A stretch of 64,000 nucleotides of DNA from VAZQ01 sp963725065 (GTDB lineage: Bacteria; Pseudomonadota; Alphaproteobacteria; Rhizobiales; Xanthobacteraceae): assembly GCA_963725065.1 (NCBI GenBank), contig CAVRXD010000024.1:186001-250000 (forward strand), read 5' to 3'. The notes beneath the pieces are model-generated. The model had not been told where the DNA came from. It searched no databases and saw only the letters and a list, made by a program, of their open reading frames with translations. Every line of letters begins with the position of its first letter. Within the stretch, counting starts at the first letter, position 1. The position numbers and the translations under genes were made by a program. Of the stretch, positions 8,594 through 16,404 are shown piece by piece.

Positions 8594-9385
8594 CTAGGCG
8601 AGCTCGTTTAGCGGAAACCGCGCCACGTCGCGCAACAATGCGATGAACGCATCGGCCTGATGCTCCGCGGTCAGGCGGCCTTTTTCGGCCGTGGCCGCGG
8701 AGGCGTCGCCGACCGCGCCGTCGCGATTGATGTCCTGTGCGATCCACCCGAAACCGTGCTGGCCGGCCGGCCGCAGATGCGTGTAGTCCTTCTCCATCTC
8801 GGCGGCCTTGGAGGTGAACAGCTTGGCCTTGGTCATGTCGACGAGGTCGGGTCGGAAATGCAGCATGAGCGAAGTCTCGATGTCGCCGGCGTGAATGCCA
8901 TGGCTGGTGTCGAAGGGCGAATAGAGGCCCGCCGGCAGCCCGAACCGGCGCCACTGCGTGGTGGCGACCAGCATGCCGAGCCGCACGCGCAGCTCGCGCC
9001 CGACGATGCCGATCACATCGTTGTTGCCGCCGTGCGAATTGACGATGACCAGCTTGCGCAGGCCGGCGCGATGCACGCCCTCGCCGATCTCGCACCAGAT
9101 ACGAGTCAGATTGTCCGCCGAATACGTAATCGTGCCGGGCGAGCGCAGATGCTCGTTGGATTTTCCGATCGTCTGCGTGGGCAGGAACAGCACGCGCAGC
9201 TCGTCGGGGAGTCGCGCGAGCACGGTACTGATCATGCCCTCGGCGATCGCGGTGTCGGTCATGACCGGAAGATGCGGGCCATGCTGCTCGGTGGCGGCGA
9301 CCGGCAAGATCGCAAGGGTGGAATTGGGATCGAGAGCGGCGAACTCGCTCGACTTGAGCTCCGCCCAGAAACGCTTGAAGGCCAT
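8594..9385 (-). CDS. Creatininase-family amidohydrolase
   Basis: The 263-residue protein carries the metal-binding pattern of the creatininase family: A-T-E-Q-H-G-P-H-L-P-V-M-T-D (Glu, His, Asp ligands), V-N-S-H-G-G-N, and H-A-G-D-I-E-T-S. Members hydrolyse cyclic amides or related C-N bonds. The ATG at 9383-9385 shares bases with the stop of the FAD oxidase upstream (TAATG), so the two genes are translationally coupled. The longer frame to 9418 has no homology at its N-terminus. Its presence near a RidA protein, a cytosine-deaminase-like enzyme and, further on, hydantoinase and barbiturase-family genes fits a nitrogen-heterocycle theme; the substrate is unknown. Confidence 0.87.
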   Translation of the reverse strand: MAFKRFWAELKSSEFAALDPNSTLAILPVAATEQHGPHLPVMTDTAIAEGMISTVLARLPDELRVLFLPTQTIGKSNEHLRSPGTITYSADNLTRIWCEIGEGVHRAGLRKLVIVNSHGGNNDVIGIVGRELRVRLGMLVATTQWRRFGLPAGLYSPFDTSHGIHAGDIETSLMLHFRPDLVDMTKAKLFTSKAAEMEKDYTHLRPAGQHGFGWIAQDINRDGAVGDASAATAEKGRLTAEHQADAFIALLRDVARFPLNELA

Positions 9386-10761
9386 TATGCGATCGCCTGC
9401 ATGTCCTCGGCCTGCCAATGCTTGAGCTTGCCGGGATTCATCAGGCCGTAGGGATCGGCCATGCGCTTGAACTCCGCCTGTGGCGCGTCGACCCGCTTCC
9501 AGCCGGCATTGTCGAGCACGAAAGTGTGCGGATTGGAGACGGCCACGCCCTTGGCATCGAGCTCGGCCATGATGGCGTCGAGGCGCTCCGCGCTGCGGTA
9601 GCGCACCAGCGGGAGGCTCGAACAGGTCACTTTGCCGAAACGGCGCTGGAATTCGAGATGCAGCAGCACTTCATCGCGGAAACGCTCGGCCACCCAGTCC
9701 ACCAGCTCGAGATTGTTGGCCGGCGGGAAGCGAAGCTGCAGATAGGTGATCGAGGGATCGATCCGGATGGCGTGCAGCGTGGTGTGGTTCCAGGTGAACT
9801 CGTAGAGCGGCTGCAGGCCGGAGATTTCGGCAAACGCAGCCTGGCGGGCTTCCTCGGCGCCGCGGCGGAACGTGATCTCGCCCCCGTGATCGGCCGCCAA
9901 CAATTCGAGCGCCTCCGCCTGAGGCTCCGAGACCATGATGATCACCATCGCCTGGCCGGGCCCGGCATAGGGCGCGAGCCGGCGAAGGTAGGGAACGACC
10001 TGCGGGTCGTGCACGGTTACGAGCTTCTTGGCGATGCCGTCGCATTCGGTGAAGGCGTGTGCGAAACGCGCTGCTGCCGAGAGCGACGGGAACGCCGCGA
10101 TCCGCTCGCACCAGGGATGGCTCGGGGCCAGCGGTACTTCGACCTCGGTGATGATGCCGTTCACGCCGTAAGCATGCATCACCTTGAGCACGTCGCGCCC
10201 ACGCAGCTCGACCACGCGCGGATGCTCTTCGATGGTGACAACTTCGACGGCGAGGACCGCGCCCGGATCCGAGATCTGTCCCCAGGTACAGGAGCCAGCG
10301 CCGGCCGCGCCGCCGGCGATGAATCCGCCGATGGTCGCGTGCTGGCGCGTGGACGGGTAGAAGCGCAGCTCGTGAGCGGCAGGCGCGAGGGCGCGATCGA
10401 TGTCGAGCATGCGCGCGCCGGCGCCAAAACGGCCGGCGCCCGGCCGATGCCAGATCACCTGGTCGAGCTTGGTCATATCGAGCACGACCCCGCCCGCGAG
10501 CGGCACTGCCTGCCCGTAGTTTCCGGTTCCGCCGCCGCGCACGGTGAGCGGCACCCAATTCCTGGCGCAGGCCGCGGCAACGCGCATCACGTCGGCCTTG
10601 TCGCGCGGCACCACGACGATGTCGGCACGCTTATCGTCCAATGTCTCCTTCAGAATCGGCGAGAACCAGAAGAAATCGCGGCTTCTCATCCGCAGCGACC
10701 CCGGGTCTTCCAGAACGGGGATATCGCACAGGTCTTGACGCAATGATGCGGGGATGGCCAT
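9385..10761 (-). CDS. FAD-binding oxidase (GlcD/D-lactate dehydrogenase type)
   Basis: The 458-residue flavoprotein has the PCMH-type FAD-binding domain near residues 40-210. Its motifs are I-V-V-P-R-D-K-A-D-V, T-V-R-G-G-G-T-G-N-Y-G-Q, L-D-M-T-K-L-D-Q-V, and A-T-I-G-G-F-I-A-G-G-A-A-G. The rest is a substrate domain of the FAD-linked oxidase C family. It would oxidise a 2-hydroxy acid or similar compound. It lacks the Cys-rich Fe-S C-terminal region seen in some relatives. I use the ATG at 10761; the frame's first start, at 10764, is TTG. It is coupled to the creatininase-family gene through the TAATG overlap. The divergent RidA gene starts 154 bp away, so promoters are probably shared. Confidence 0.86.
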   Translation of the reverse strand: MAIPASLRQDLCDIPVLEDPGSLRMRSRDFFWFSPILKETLDDKRADIVVVPRDKADVMRVAAACARNWVPLTVRGGGTGNYGQAVPLAGGVVLDMTKLDQVIWHRPGAGRFGAGARMLDIDRALAPAAHELRFYPSTRQHATIGGFIAGGAAGAGSCTWGQISDPGAVLAVEVVTIEEHPRVVELRGRDVLKVMHAYGVNGIITEVEVPLAPSHPWCERIAAFPSLSAAARFAHAFTECDGIAKKLVTVHDPQVVPYLRRLAPYAGPGQAMVIIMVSEPQAEALELLAADHGGEITFRRGAEEARQAAFAEISGLQPLYEFTWNHTTLHAIRIDPSITYLQLRFPPANNLELVDWVAERFRDEVLLHLEFQRRFGKVTCSSLPLVRYRSAERLDAIMAELDAKGVAVSNPHTFVLDNAGWKRVDAPQAEFKRMADPYGLMNPGKLKHWQAEDMQAIA

Positions 10762-10914
10762 CAAGCGGACTCACATTCCAAGCCGAGGGCATGGTATAGC
10801 AAATGTGCTGTCTGTCATCCGTTCGAGCGGCAAGCCCGTCAACTGCAAGCCTTCAGACATCAGCTTGCACCCCATGCCTCATGATCCATCGCCACCCAGA
10901 GGTGTAGCAAGCGC

Positions 10915-11298
10915 ATGAGGCACATCACTCCGCAGGGTATCCGGCCGCCGTTCGCACGCTATAGCTACGGCGTGGAAATCCCGGCCGGTCATCGCATTCT
11001 GGTGTGCTCCGGCCAGCTCGGGGTCGCGCCCGACGATCAGGTGCCGGCGACCATCGAAGAGCAGACGCATTTGTGCTTTCGCAATATCGGCGCCGTGCTC
11101 GAGGACGCTTCGTTCTCGTTCGGCGATATCGTGCGCATCAATTCATTTGTCGTCTCGCGCGAGCATTTGAAGGGATATATGAGCGTGCGCGACCTCTACA
11201 TCAGCGATCCGGCGCCGGCCTCCACGCTGATGATCGTCTCCGGGTTTTCGCGGCCCGAATTTCTGGTCGAAGTCGAGGTCATCGCCGCGGCGCCTTGA
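10915..11298 (+). CDS. RidA/YjgF-family protein lacking the deaminase arginine
   Basis: The 127-residue protein follows the RidA fold, with C-S-G-Q-L-G-V near residues 36-42, an N-I-G-A-V-L-E-D-A helix, and the C-terminal strand L-V-E-V-E-V-I-A-A. Classical RidA enzymes that hydrolyse reactive enamines or imines have an essential arginine in P-A-R-S/A-x-V-E-V. Here the aligned stretch is P-A-S-T-L-M-I-V, with Ser in place of Arg. That suggests a YjgF subgroup with another substrate or a binding role. It is the first gene of a plus-strand run with the split TPP decarboxylase and the amidohydrolase. Confidence 0.85.
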   Translation: MRHITPQGIRPPFARYSYGVEIPAGHRILVCSGQLGVAPDDQVPATIEEQTHLCFRNIGAVLEDASFSFGDIVRINSFVVSREHLKGYMSVRDLYISDPAPASTLMIVSGFSRPEFLVEVEVIAAAP

Positions 11299-11337
11299 GG
11301 GCCCGGGCGGCGATCGCGTTCAATAGTCGAGTCGATC

Positions 11338-11844
11338 ATGGACGTGACCGCGCGAATTCACGAGCAGTTGACGAAATGCGGCATCAAGATCGCCGCTTCG
11401 CTGCCCGACGACTGGGTCGCTCCGCTGATCGAGCGCATCGCGGCCGACAATCAAATCCGCCATGTCCGGGTGGCGCGCGAGGCTGAAGCGATCGCGATCT
11501 GCAGCGGCGCGTTCTTTGGCGGCGTGCGCTCGGTCGCCCTGATGGGCGCGACCGGGCTGCTGACCTGCACCGGCGAGCTCGCGACGCTCAATCTGCGCCA
11601 CCAGATTCCGGTGTTCCTGATCGTCAGTCAGCGCGGCTCGATCGACGACCATCGTATCTATCAGGAGGTCCAGGGCCGCCGCACCCTGCCGTTGCTGCAG
11701 ACTTACGACTTTCCCTATCACATCGTCGATCGGCCGGACGAGGTAAGCTCGATCCCCGACGCCTTCGAAACCTGCCGCATGCAGAAGCGGCCGTTCGTGT
11801 TGTTCCTGACCCGGCGGCTGGTGAAAGGGGAGGGGACGGCATGA
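11338..11844 (+). CDS. TPP-dependent decarboxylase, alpha (Pyr) subunit, ComD-like
   Basis: The 168-residue protein is a free-standing pyrimidine-binding domain of the thiamine-diphosphate enzyme family. Its closest pattern is the alpha subunit of sulfopyruvate and phosphonopyruvate decarboxylases. A-S-L-P-D-D-W near 20-26 and R-E-A-E-A-I-A-I-C-S-G (Glu48/Glu50, one of which should activate the cofactor) are visible. M-G-A-T-G-L-L-T and the R-Q/H-Q-I-P-V-F-L-I region also fit. The next gene encodes the matching PP domain and overlaps by ATGA, so the two form an alpha/beta enzyme. Substrate is unknown; a sulfo- or phosphono-pyruvate is possible, and organosulfur-type genes follow downstream. 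Confidence 0.82.
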   Translation: MDVTARIHEQLTKCGIKIAASLPDDWVAPLIERIAADNQIRHVRVAREAEAIAICSGAFFGGVRSVALMGATGLLTCTGELATLNLRHQIPVFLIVSQRGSIDDHRIYQEVQGRRTLPLLQTYDFPYHIVDRPDEVSSIPDAFETCRMQKRPFVLFLTRRLVKGEGTA

Positions 11845-12443
11845 AGGCGCGCGCCGCGATCGATGTTCTCGCCCGCCATCGCGGTGAAGCGGTTGCCGTC
11901 TGCGCACTCGGGATGGCGGCCAATGAGTGGTGGGCCGCGACCAAGAGCGAGGACAGCTTCTACATGCACGGCGCCATGGGCTTTGCCGCGAGCTTCGCGC
12001 TCGGGCTTGCACTGTCGCTGCCGCAGGTTCCGGTGTGGCTGATCAACGCGGACGGCTCGCTGTGCATGAATCTCGGCTGCCTGCTGACGGAAGCCTCCCA
12101 GGCCGCGAGCAACCTCAAGCATTTCGTCGTCGCCAACGGCGTCTACCAGACCGTCGGCGGATTGCCGATGGTGAACGACGGCCGCACCGACTACGCCGCC
12201 ATGGCGCACGCGGCGGGATTTCAACGCGCACGCACGATCGAGACGCTGGACGACCTTGAGCAACAACTGCCCGCGATCGCGGCCGAGGATGGGCCTTCGC
12301 TCACCGTGTTGCGGGTCGAGCCGGAGACCGGCTTCCTCCGCACCCCGCCGATGACCTACGAGGGGCCGGAAATGAAATATCGTTTCGGACGCGCGCTCGA
12401 ACGCCGTTTCGGGATCGAGGTCTTCGGACCGCAGGGGTATTGA
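11841..12443 (+). CDS. TPP-dependent decarboxylase, beta (PP) subunit, ComE-like
   Basis: The 200-residue partner of the preceding gene contains the diphosphate-binding signature of TPP enzymes: N-A-D-G-S at 69-73, then 26 residues to N99 (V-V-A-N-G-V-Y-Q). Asp71 and Asn99 would hold the Mg-diphosphate. M-H-G-A-M-G near 42-47 is typical of ComE-like beta subunits. The start ATG (11841) overlaps the alpha-subunit stop. Together they resemble ComDE sulfopyruvate decarboxylase, but many uncharacterised proteobacterial pairs look alike, so the exact keto acid is not assigned. Confidence 0.82.
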   Translation: MKARAAIDVLARHRGEAVAVCALGMAANEWWAATKSEDSFYMHGAMGFAASFALGLALSLPQVPVWLINADGSLCMNLGCLLTEASQAASNLKHFVVANGVYQTVGGLPMVNDGRTDYAAMAHAAGFQRARTIETLDDLEQQLPAIAAEDGPSLTVLRVEPETGFLRTPPMTYEGPEMKYRFGRALERRFGIEVFGPQGY

Positions 12444-12503
12444 GCGCGGGTCCGAGAGACACGCACTCCGTCGCAACCGGCGGGGGTCAACAGTTCGCAG
12501 CCG

Positions 12504-13688
12504 ATGATGCCGGATGAAGTCACCATAGAGTCCGTCGCGCTGCCGGGCCGCACCGGTGCGTTCAGGGTGACGTTGCGCGACGGATCGATCGAGGCCATTC
12601 GCCCGGCCGAGCAAACCGGCGAGGCCGCCTGGCTGGCGCTTCCGGGTTTTGTCAACCTGCACGCCCATGCCGATCGCGCCTACACGGTGCAATCGTTCCG
12701 GCCGCGCTCGCTTGCCGATGCGGTGGCCGCCGCCGCCGCGGCGCGTGCGCTGTTCACCGCCGCCGATGTGGCGGCGCGAGCAACGCGACTATTCGAACAG
12801 TCGGTCGGGCACGGGGTCGCGCGGATCAGGACCCACACCGACGTCGATCCCGTAGTCGAGATGCGATCGATGGAAGGCGTTCTGGCAGCGAAGCAGCGGA
12901 TCGGAGAGCGGCTCGACGTCGAGGTCATCGCGTTTTCGACCTCGAAAAACGATCTGGCGGAACCGCACGCGCTCGATCGCCTCGAGCGGGCCGTCGCGAT
13001 GGGCGCCGATCTGATCGGCGCCAGCCTCAATGCCAGCGCCGATCCGTCGCGCGCGCTCGAGTCGTTGTTCGATCTGGCGGAGCAATCCGGACTGCCGGTC
13101 GATCTCCACCTCGACGAGCATCTCGAGCCGGACCACATGCTCGCGGGCATGGTCGCCGACGCGGTCATCGCGCGCGGCCTGCAAGGCCGCGTCACGCTGA
13201 GCCATCTCTGTGTACTGGCGACGCTCGGCGCGGCTGCGGCAAGCGCGCTGATCGAAAAACTCGCCCACGCCGGCGTGACCGTGGTGGCGCTGCCGGCGGC
13301 GAATCTCTTCCTGCAGGATCGCGGCGAGAGGAGCCCGGCCCGGCGCGGTGTGACGCTCGCCCGCGAGCTCCTCGCCGCCGGCGTGTCCGTCCGCTGCGGC
13401 ACCGACAATATCAGGGATTGGTTCTATCCGTTCGGCGACGGCGACATGCTCGAGACCGCGTTGTTTGCGGCAGTCGCGGGACACCTCGACGACCCGGCTG
13501 ATCTCGTCGGCGCGATCTGCGGTGGGCGTCGCACTATCGCGGAGGGCGAGCCTGCCGATCTGGTTCTCTTGCCTGCATCGTCCTTGGACGATGCGCTGGC
13601 GCGACGTCCGGCCGGACGAGTCCTGTTCAAAGGCGGACGGCAGGTCGCAGGCCCGCGCTGGCCGGTCAGCGCCGCGCACGGTGCGTAA
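12504..13688 (+). CDS. Amidohydrolase, cytosine deaminase-like
   Basis: The 394-residue TIM-barrel metal hydrolase has the first-strand metal motif G-F-V-N-L-H-A-H-A-D (H53 and H55 with the 12504 start). It also has a second-shell H-T-D-V-D-P, L-H-L-D-E-H-L (His and Glu near 210), L-S-H-L-C, and the catalytic Asp in C-G-T-D-N-I-R-D-W-F-Y-P-F-G-D-G-D. The last motif is typical of cytosine deaminase and related deaminases. A nitrogen heterocycle or aminated ring is the likely substrate. Starts at 12504 and 12507 are both ATG. It is the last plus-strand gene before a convergent TetR gene. Confidence 0.85.
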   Translation: MMPDEVTIESVALPGRTGAFRVTLRDGSIEAIRPAEQTGEAAWLALPGFVNLHAHADRAYTVQSFRPRSLADAVAAAAAARALFTAADVAARATRLFEQSVGHGVARIRTHTDVDPVVEMRSMEGVLAAKQRIGERLDVEVIAFSTSKNDLAEPHALDRLERAVAMGADLIGASLNASADPSRALESLFDLAEQSGLPVDLHLDEHLEPDHMLAGMVADAVIARGLQGRVTLSHLCVLATLGAAAASALIEKLAHAGVTVVALPAANLFLQDRGERSPARRGVTLARELLAAGVSVRCGTDNIRDWFYPFGDGDMLETALFAAVAGHLDDPADLVGAICGGRRTIAEGEPADLVLLPASSLDDALARRPAGRVLFKGGRQVAGPRWPVSAAHGA

Positions 13689-13739
13689 AGGCGCGTCGTT
13701 ATCGACGGGAGTTGAGGCACTCGACCAAGGGGCCGGGAT

Positions 13740-14352
13740 TTAACCTCGTGCGGCCGACAGGACGCTCGCGCAGGTCCGGCTGGCTGTCTCGGCAACGGCG
13801 GAGTCACGCGTCACCAGTGCGGCCACGATGGCGCCGTCGATGATCAGGCCGAGCGAATGCGCCACCTGATCCGGCTCCTTCAAGCTTGCTTCGGTGCAAA
13901 GACGTCGCCAGACGTTCGAGCACGATCTTCTTGTGCGCGATCGCCAGCACCCGCATGCGGTTGTCAGCCTTGTCACTCTCGCTCACCGCGTTGATGAAGG
14001 GACAACCGTAGAAATCGTCGCGATCGAACCAGAGCCGCAGTGTCGGCCCGATCCGGTGAAGGCGCTCGAGTGGCGAACCACCGGGCCCGTCAATCTCGGC
14101 GAGGAACCAGGTGCGCCACGTCCGCCCCTCGCACTCCAGCACCGCTTCGACCAGGCCATCCTTCGATCCGAACAGCCGGTAGAGCGTGGTCTTGGCGGTC
14201 GCGGCGGCGGCGACGATCTCGTCCACGCCCACCGAGTTGACCCCAAAACGGCAAAACAGGCGGCTCGCCGCCTCGATCAGGCGATCGCGCGGTGAGGTCG
14301 CCGGCATGGGCTGTCCAGCCTGACCTGCCGATTCGGGGTGCGCGACATCCAT
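13740..14352 (-). pseudogene. TetR/AcrR-family regulator, single-base frameshift
   Basis: Residues from M-P-A-T-S-P-R-D-R-L-I-E-A-A-S-R-L-F form a TetR DNA-binding domain, with recognition helix region T-A-K-T-T-L-Y-R-L-F-G-S-K-D. After L-E-R-L-A-T (about 13905) the frame becomes meaningless and stops at 13804. The next frame gives C-T-E-A-S-L-K-E-P-D-Q-V-A-H-S-L-G-L-I-I-D-G-A, a normal TetR C-terminal domain, ending at 13740. The total length is 613 bp, one base too many, so a single extra base near 13898-13910 separates the halves. This is either a recent loss or a sequence error. The gene is divergent from the OsmC gene, and an operator-like palindrome sits before that gene, so it probably controls the organosulfur-like run. 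A second start is at 14307. Confidence 0.8.
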
Positions 14353-14531
14353 GCCGGCACTTAACCCCGACCGGGCCGCCGCCGCAATCTGCAAGGGAAC
14401 AACCGGTCTGTCCCTTTCGTGCGGGCAGAACGGAGGCAGAGTGAGCGGCCTTTAGGCGAAAAGGCGGTCCGAATTGCTTTCCTCCCTGCTGACCCGCTTG
14501 ATTTCTTTCAATTTTTGGCATCGCGCCACGC

Positions 14532-14547
14532 TGGCACGGCTCCTGCA
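14532..14547 (+). promoter_or_regulatory. rpoN-dependent promoter: Sigma-54 (-24/-12) promoter candidate for the OsmC operon
   Basis: TGGCACGGCTCCTGCA matches the sigma-54 consensus TGGCACG-N4-TTGCA with one mismatch. The distance between the GG and GC doublets is the required 12 bp. The predicted start of transcription would be near 14558, about 33 bp before the ATG at 14591. No enhancer-binding activator gene is seen nearby, so this is a candidate only. Confidence 0.4.
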
Positions 14548-14551
14548 TAGA

Positions 14552-14565
14552 ACAGAACGGTCTGT
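14552..14565. promoter_or_regulatory. Operator-like palindrome before the OsmC gene
   Basis: ACAGAACGGTCTGT is a perfect 5-bp inverted repeat (ACAGA/TCTGT) around a 4-bp centre. It lies between the divergent TetR-family gene and the OsmC gene and covers the predicted sigma-54 transcription start. Its size fits a TetR-family operator, but no binding data exist. Confidence 0.35.
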
Positions 14566-14590
14566 ATCGATCACAAAAAGGAGGAAGTGC

Positions 14591-15133
14591 ATGACCCAAG
14601 CCGTCGCCAAGACCGCCCTGACGGGATGTCTTGCTCCCATCGACAAGACGGGCCTCGACGAACTGATCGCCAAAGGCAAAGCCGACCCCAAGGTCATCAA
14701 GACGCTGAAGTGCAAGACCGTCGCCGAGGGCCGCTTCCGCCATCTCAATTTCATTCGCAGCCTGCCGGCCTACGTGGTCGACGAGCCACCGGGTCTGCTC
14801 GGCGACGACACGGCGCCGAATCCGTCGGAAGCCTCGCTTGCGGCCCTCGGCTCCTGTCTTGCCGTCGGGATCCACGCCAACGCGGTGGCGCGCGGCATCA
14901 CCGTCTTCAGGCTCGAGATCGAACTGGAAGGCGACCTCAACATCACCGGCGTATGGGGTACCGGAGATCTGTCCGACAAGCCTGTCGGCTTCACCGACGT
15001 GCGCGCGAAGGTGGTCTTCGAGGCTGACCGTCCGCGCGCGGAGCTCGAAGCGCTGATCGCACATGCACGGGTGTGGTCGCCGGTGGCCAACACCTTCACG
15101 CGACCGGTCAATCTCGACGTGAGCTTGGCCTGA
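14591..15133 (+). CDS. OsmC-family protein with one redox cysteine missing
   Basis: The 180-residue protein shows the OsmC/Ohr core: N-P-S-E-A-S-L-A-A-L-G-S-C-L-A-V-G with the first conserved cysteine, then F-R-L-E-I-E-L-E-G-D-L. Where peroxidase members have C-P-V (second cysteine), this protein has W-S-P-V-A-N, so the two-cysteine peroxide chemistry cannot operate. OsmC-like proteins of this kind occur in organosulfur and thiol operons. The start ATG is preceded by AAAAAGGAGG. The frame is open to 14474 but homology starts at 14591. It leads an apparent operon with acyl-CoA dehydrogenase, rhodanese and a binding protein. Confidence 0.85.
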   Translation: MTQAVAKTALTGCLAPIDKTGLDELIAKGKADPKVIKTLKCKTVAEGRFRHLNFIRSLPAYVVDEPPGLLGDDTAPNPSEASLAALGSCLAVGIHANAVARGITVFRLEIELEGDLNITGVWGTGDLSDKPVGFTDVRAKVVFEADRPRAELEALIAHARVWSPVANTFTRPVNLDVSLA

Positions 15134-15185
15134 CACTGACGCGGAGCTGCCTGCTTCACGTCATTGGGCGCCCGAAGGATAGCAG

Positions 15186-16316
15186 ATGCTTGATCGTTCG
15201 GTTGATGCAAGGCAAGAGAACTATCCGGCTGCCGGCCTCGATGTGGCGGAGACGGTGCGCGAGCTGTCGTCGCGCGAGCTCGCGCCGCTCGTTTCCAAGA
15301 TCGACTCCGAAGGACTCTATCCCGAGAGTGTCATGCGTGCCTTCGGCCGCGCCGGCGCGTTCGCGCGTCATCTGCCGGGGGAAACGCCGGGCGGCCCCGA
15401 TCTTGTTGCCGCGATCCGCGCGATGGCTGCAGCCGGCGAGCACTGCCTGTCGACCGCGTTCTGCATGTGGTGCCAGAACGCGCTCGCCTGGTACATCTTC
15501 GCCTCCGCGAACGAGGGTCTGAAGGCCGACCTCGGCCGCCGCGTCGCATCGGGCGAGGCGCTTGGCGGCACCGGGCTCTCGAACCCGATGAAAGCGTTCT
15601 TCGGGATCGAGAAGATCCGCCTCAGAGGCAAGCGTGTCGACGGCGGCTATCTGGTGCAGGGGGCCTTGCCCTATGTCTCGAATCTTGGCGCGGACCATTA
15701 TTTCGGCGCGGTGTTCGAAGTCGAGGATGCACCGAAGCGCTACGTCATGGCGATCGTGCCGTGCGGCGGCGCCGGCGTCGCGCTCTCCGACAACTCGAAG
15801 TTCGTGGCGCTCGATGGCACGCGCACATTCTCGGTGCAGCTCCGCGATGCGCTCATTCCCGACGCGTTCGTACTGGCCGATCCCAGCGACGCGTTCATCG
15901 CGCGCATCCGTGCCGGCTTCGTGCTGCTGCAGGCGGGCATGGGCATCGGGTTGATCCGCGGCTGCATCGCGCTCATGAATCAGGTCAAGGGTCCGCTCGG
16001 CCACGTCAACAAATACCTCGACGTTCAGCCTGAGCAGCTCTCCGACAAACTTGCGGGGATCGAAGCCTCCATATCTCGGCTCGCCGCCACGCCGTTCGAC
16101 ACCGACCAGGCCTATTGGCGAGCCGTGATCGAGGCACGCATCGCGATCGGTGAGACCGCGGTGGCTGCGGCGCATGCCGCGATGCTTCATTGCGGCGCTC
16201 GCGGCTACGTCGCCAATGCCGCCGCCCAGCGCCGGCTGCGTGAATCCTATTTCGTCGCCATCGTCACGCCCGCCATCAAGCAGCTCAAGAAGATGCTCGC
16301 CGACATGGCGCACTAG
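15186..16316 (+). CDS. Acyl-CoA dehydrogenase family protein
   Basis: The 376-residue flavoprotein matches the acyl-CoA dehydrogenase fold: an N-terminal helical domain, the F-C-M-W-C-Q-N-A helix, the middle beta domain with G-G-T-G-L-S-N-P, and a C-terminal domain with G-E-T-A-V-A-A-A-H-A-A-M-L-H-C-G-A-R-G-Y. Some relatives are FMN-dependent monooxygenases that desulfurise organosulfur compounds (DszC/SfnC type). The rhodanese and OsmC neighbours make that role worth considering, although simple dehydrogenation is equally possible. It lies 52 bp after the OsmC gene on the same strand, so an operon is likely. Confidence 0.82.
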   Translation: MLDRSVDARQENYPAAGLDVAETVRELSSRELAPLVSKIDSEGLYPESVMRAFGRAGAFARHLPGETPGGPDLVAAIRAMAAAGEHCLSTAFCMWCQNALAWYIFASANEGLKADLGRRVASGEALGGTGLSNPMKAFFGIEKIRLRGKRVDGGYLVQGALPYVSNLGADHYFGAVFEVEDAPKRYVMAIVPCGGAGVALSDNSKFVALDGTRTFSVQLRDALIPDAFVLADPSDAFIARIRAGFVLLQAGMGIGLIRGCIALMNQVKGPLGHVNKYLDVQPEQLSDKLAGIEASISRLAATPFDTDQAYWRAVIEARIAIGETAVAAAHAAMLHCGARGYVANAAAQRRLRESYFVAIVTPAIKQLKKMLADMAH

Positions 16317-16404
16317 ATACGCCGCACTTGCGACGGCCGCCCTCGCGGCGCGCCGTCACTGAACGCCGGGACCCACGTCGCCACTCAAGCCCCAGGAGCC
16401 ACGC

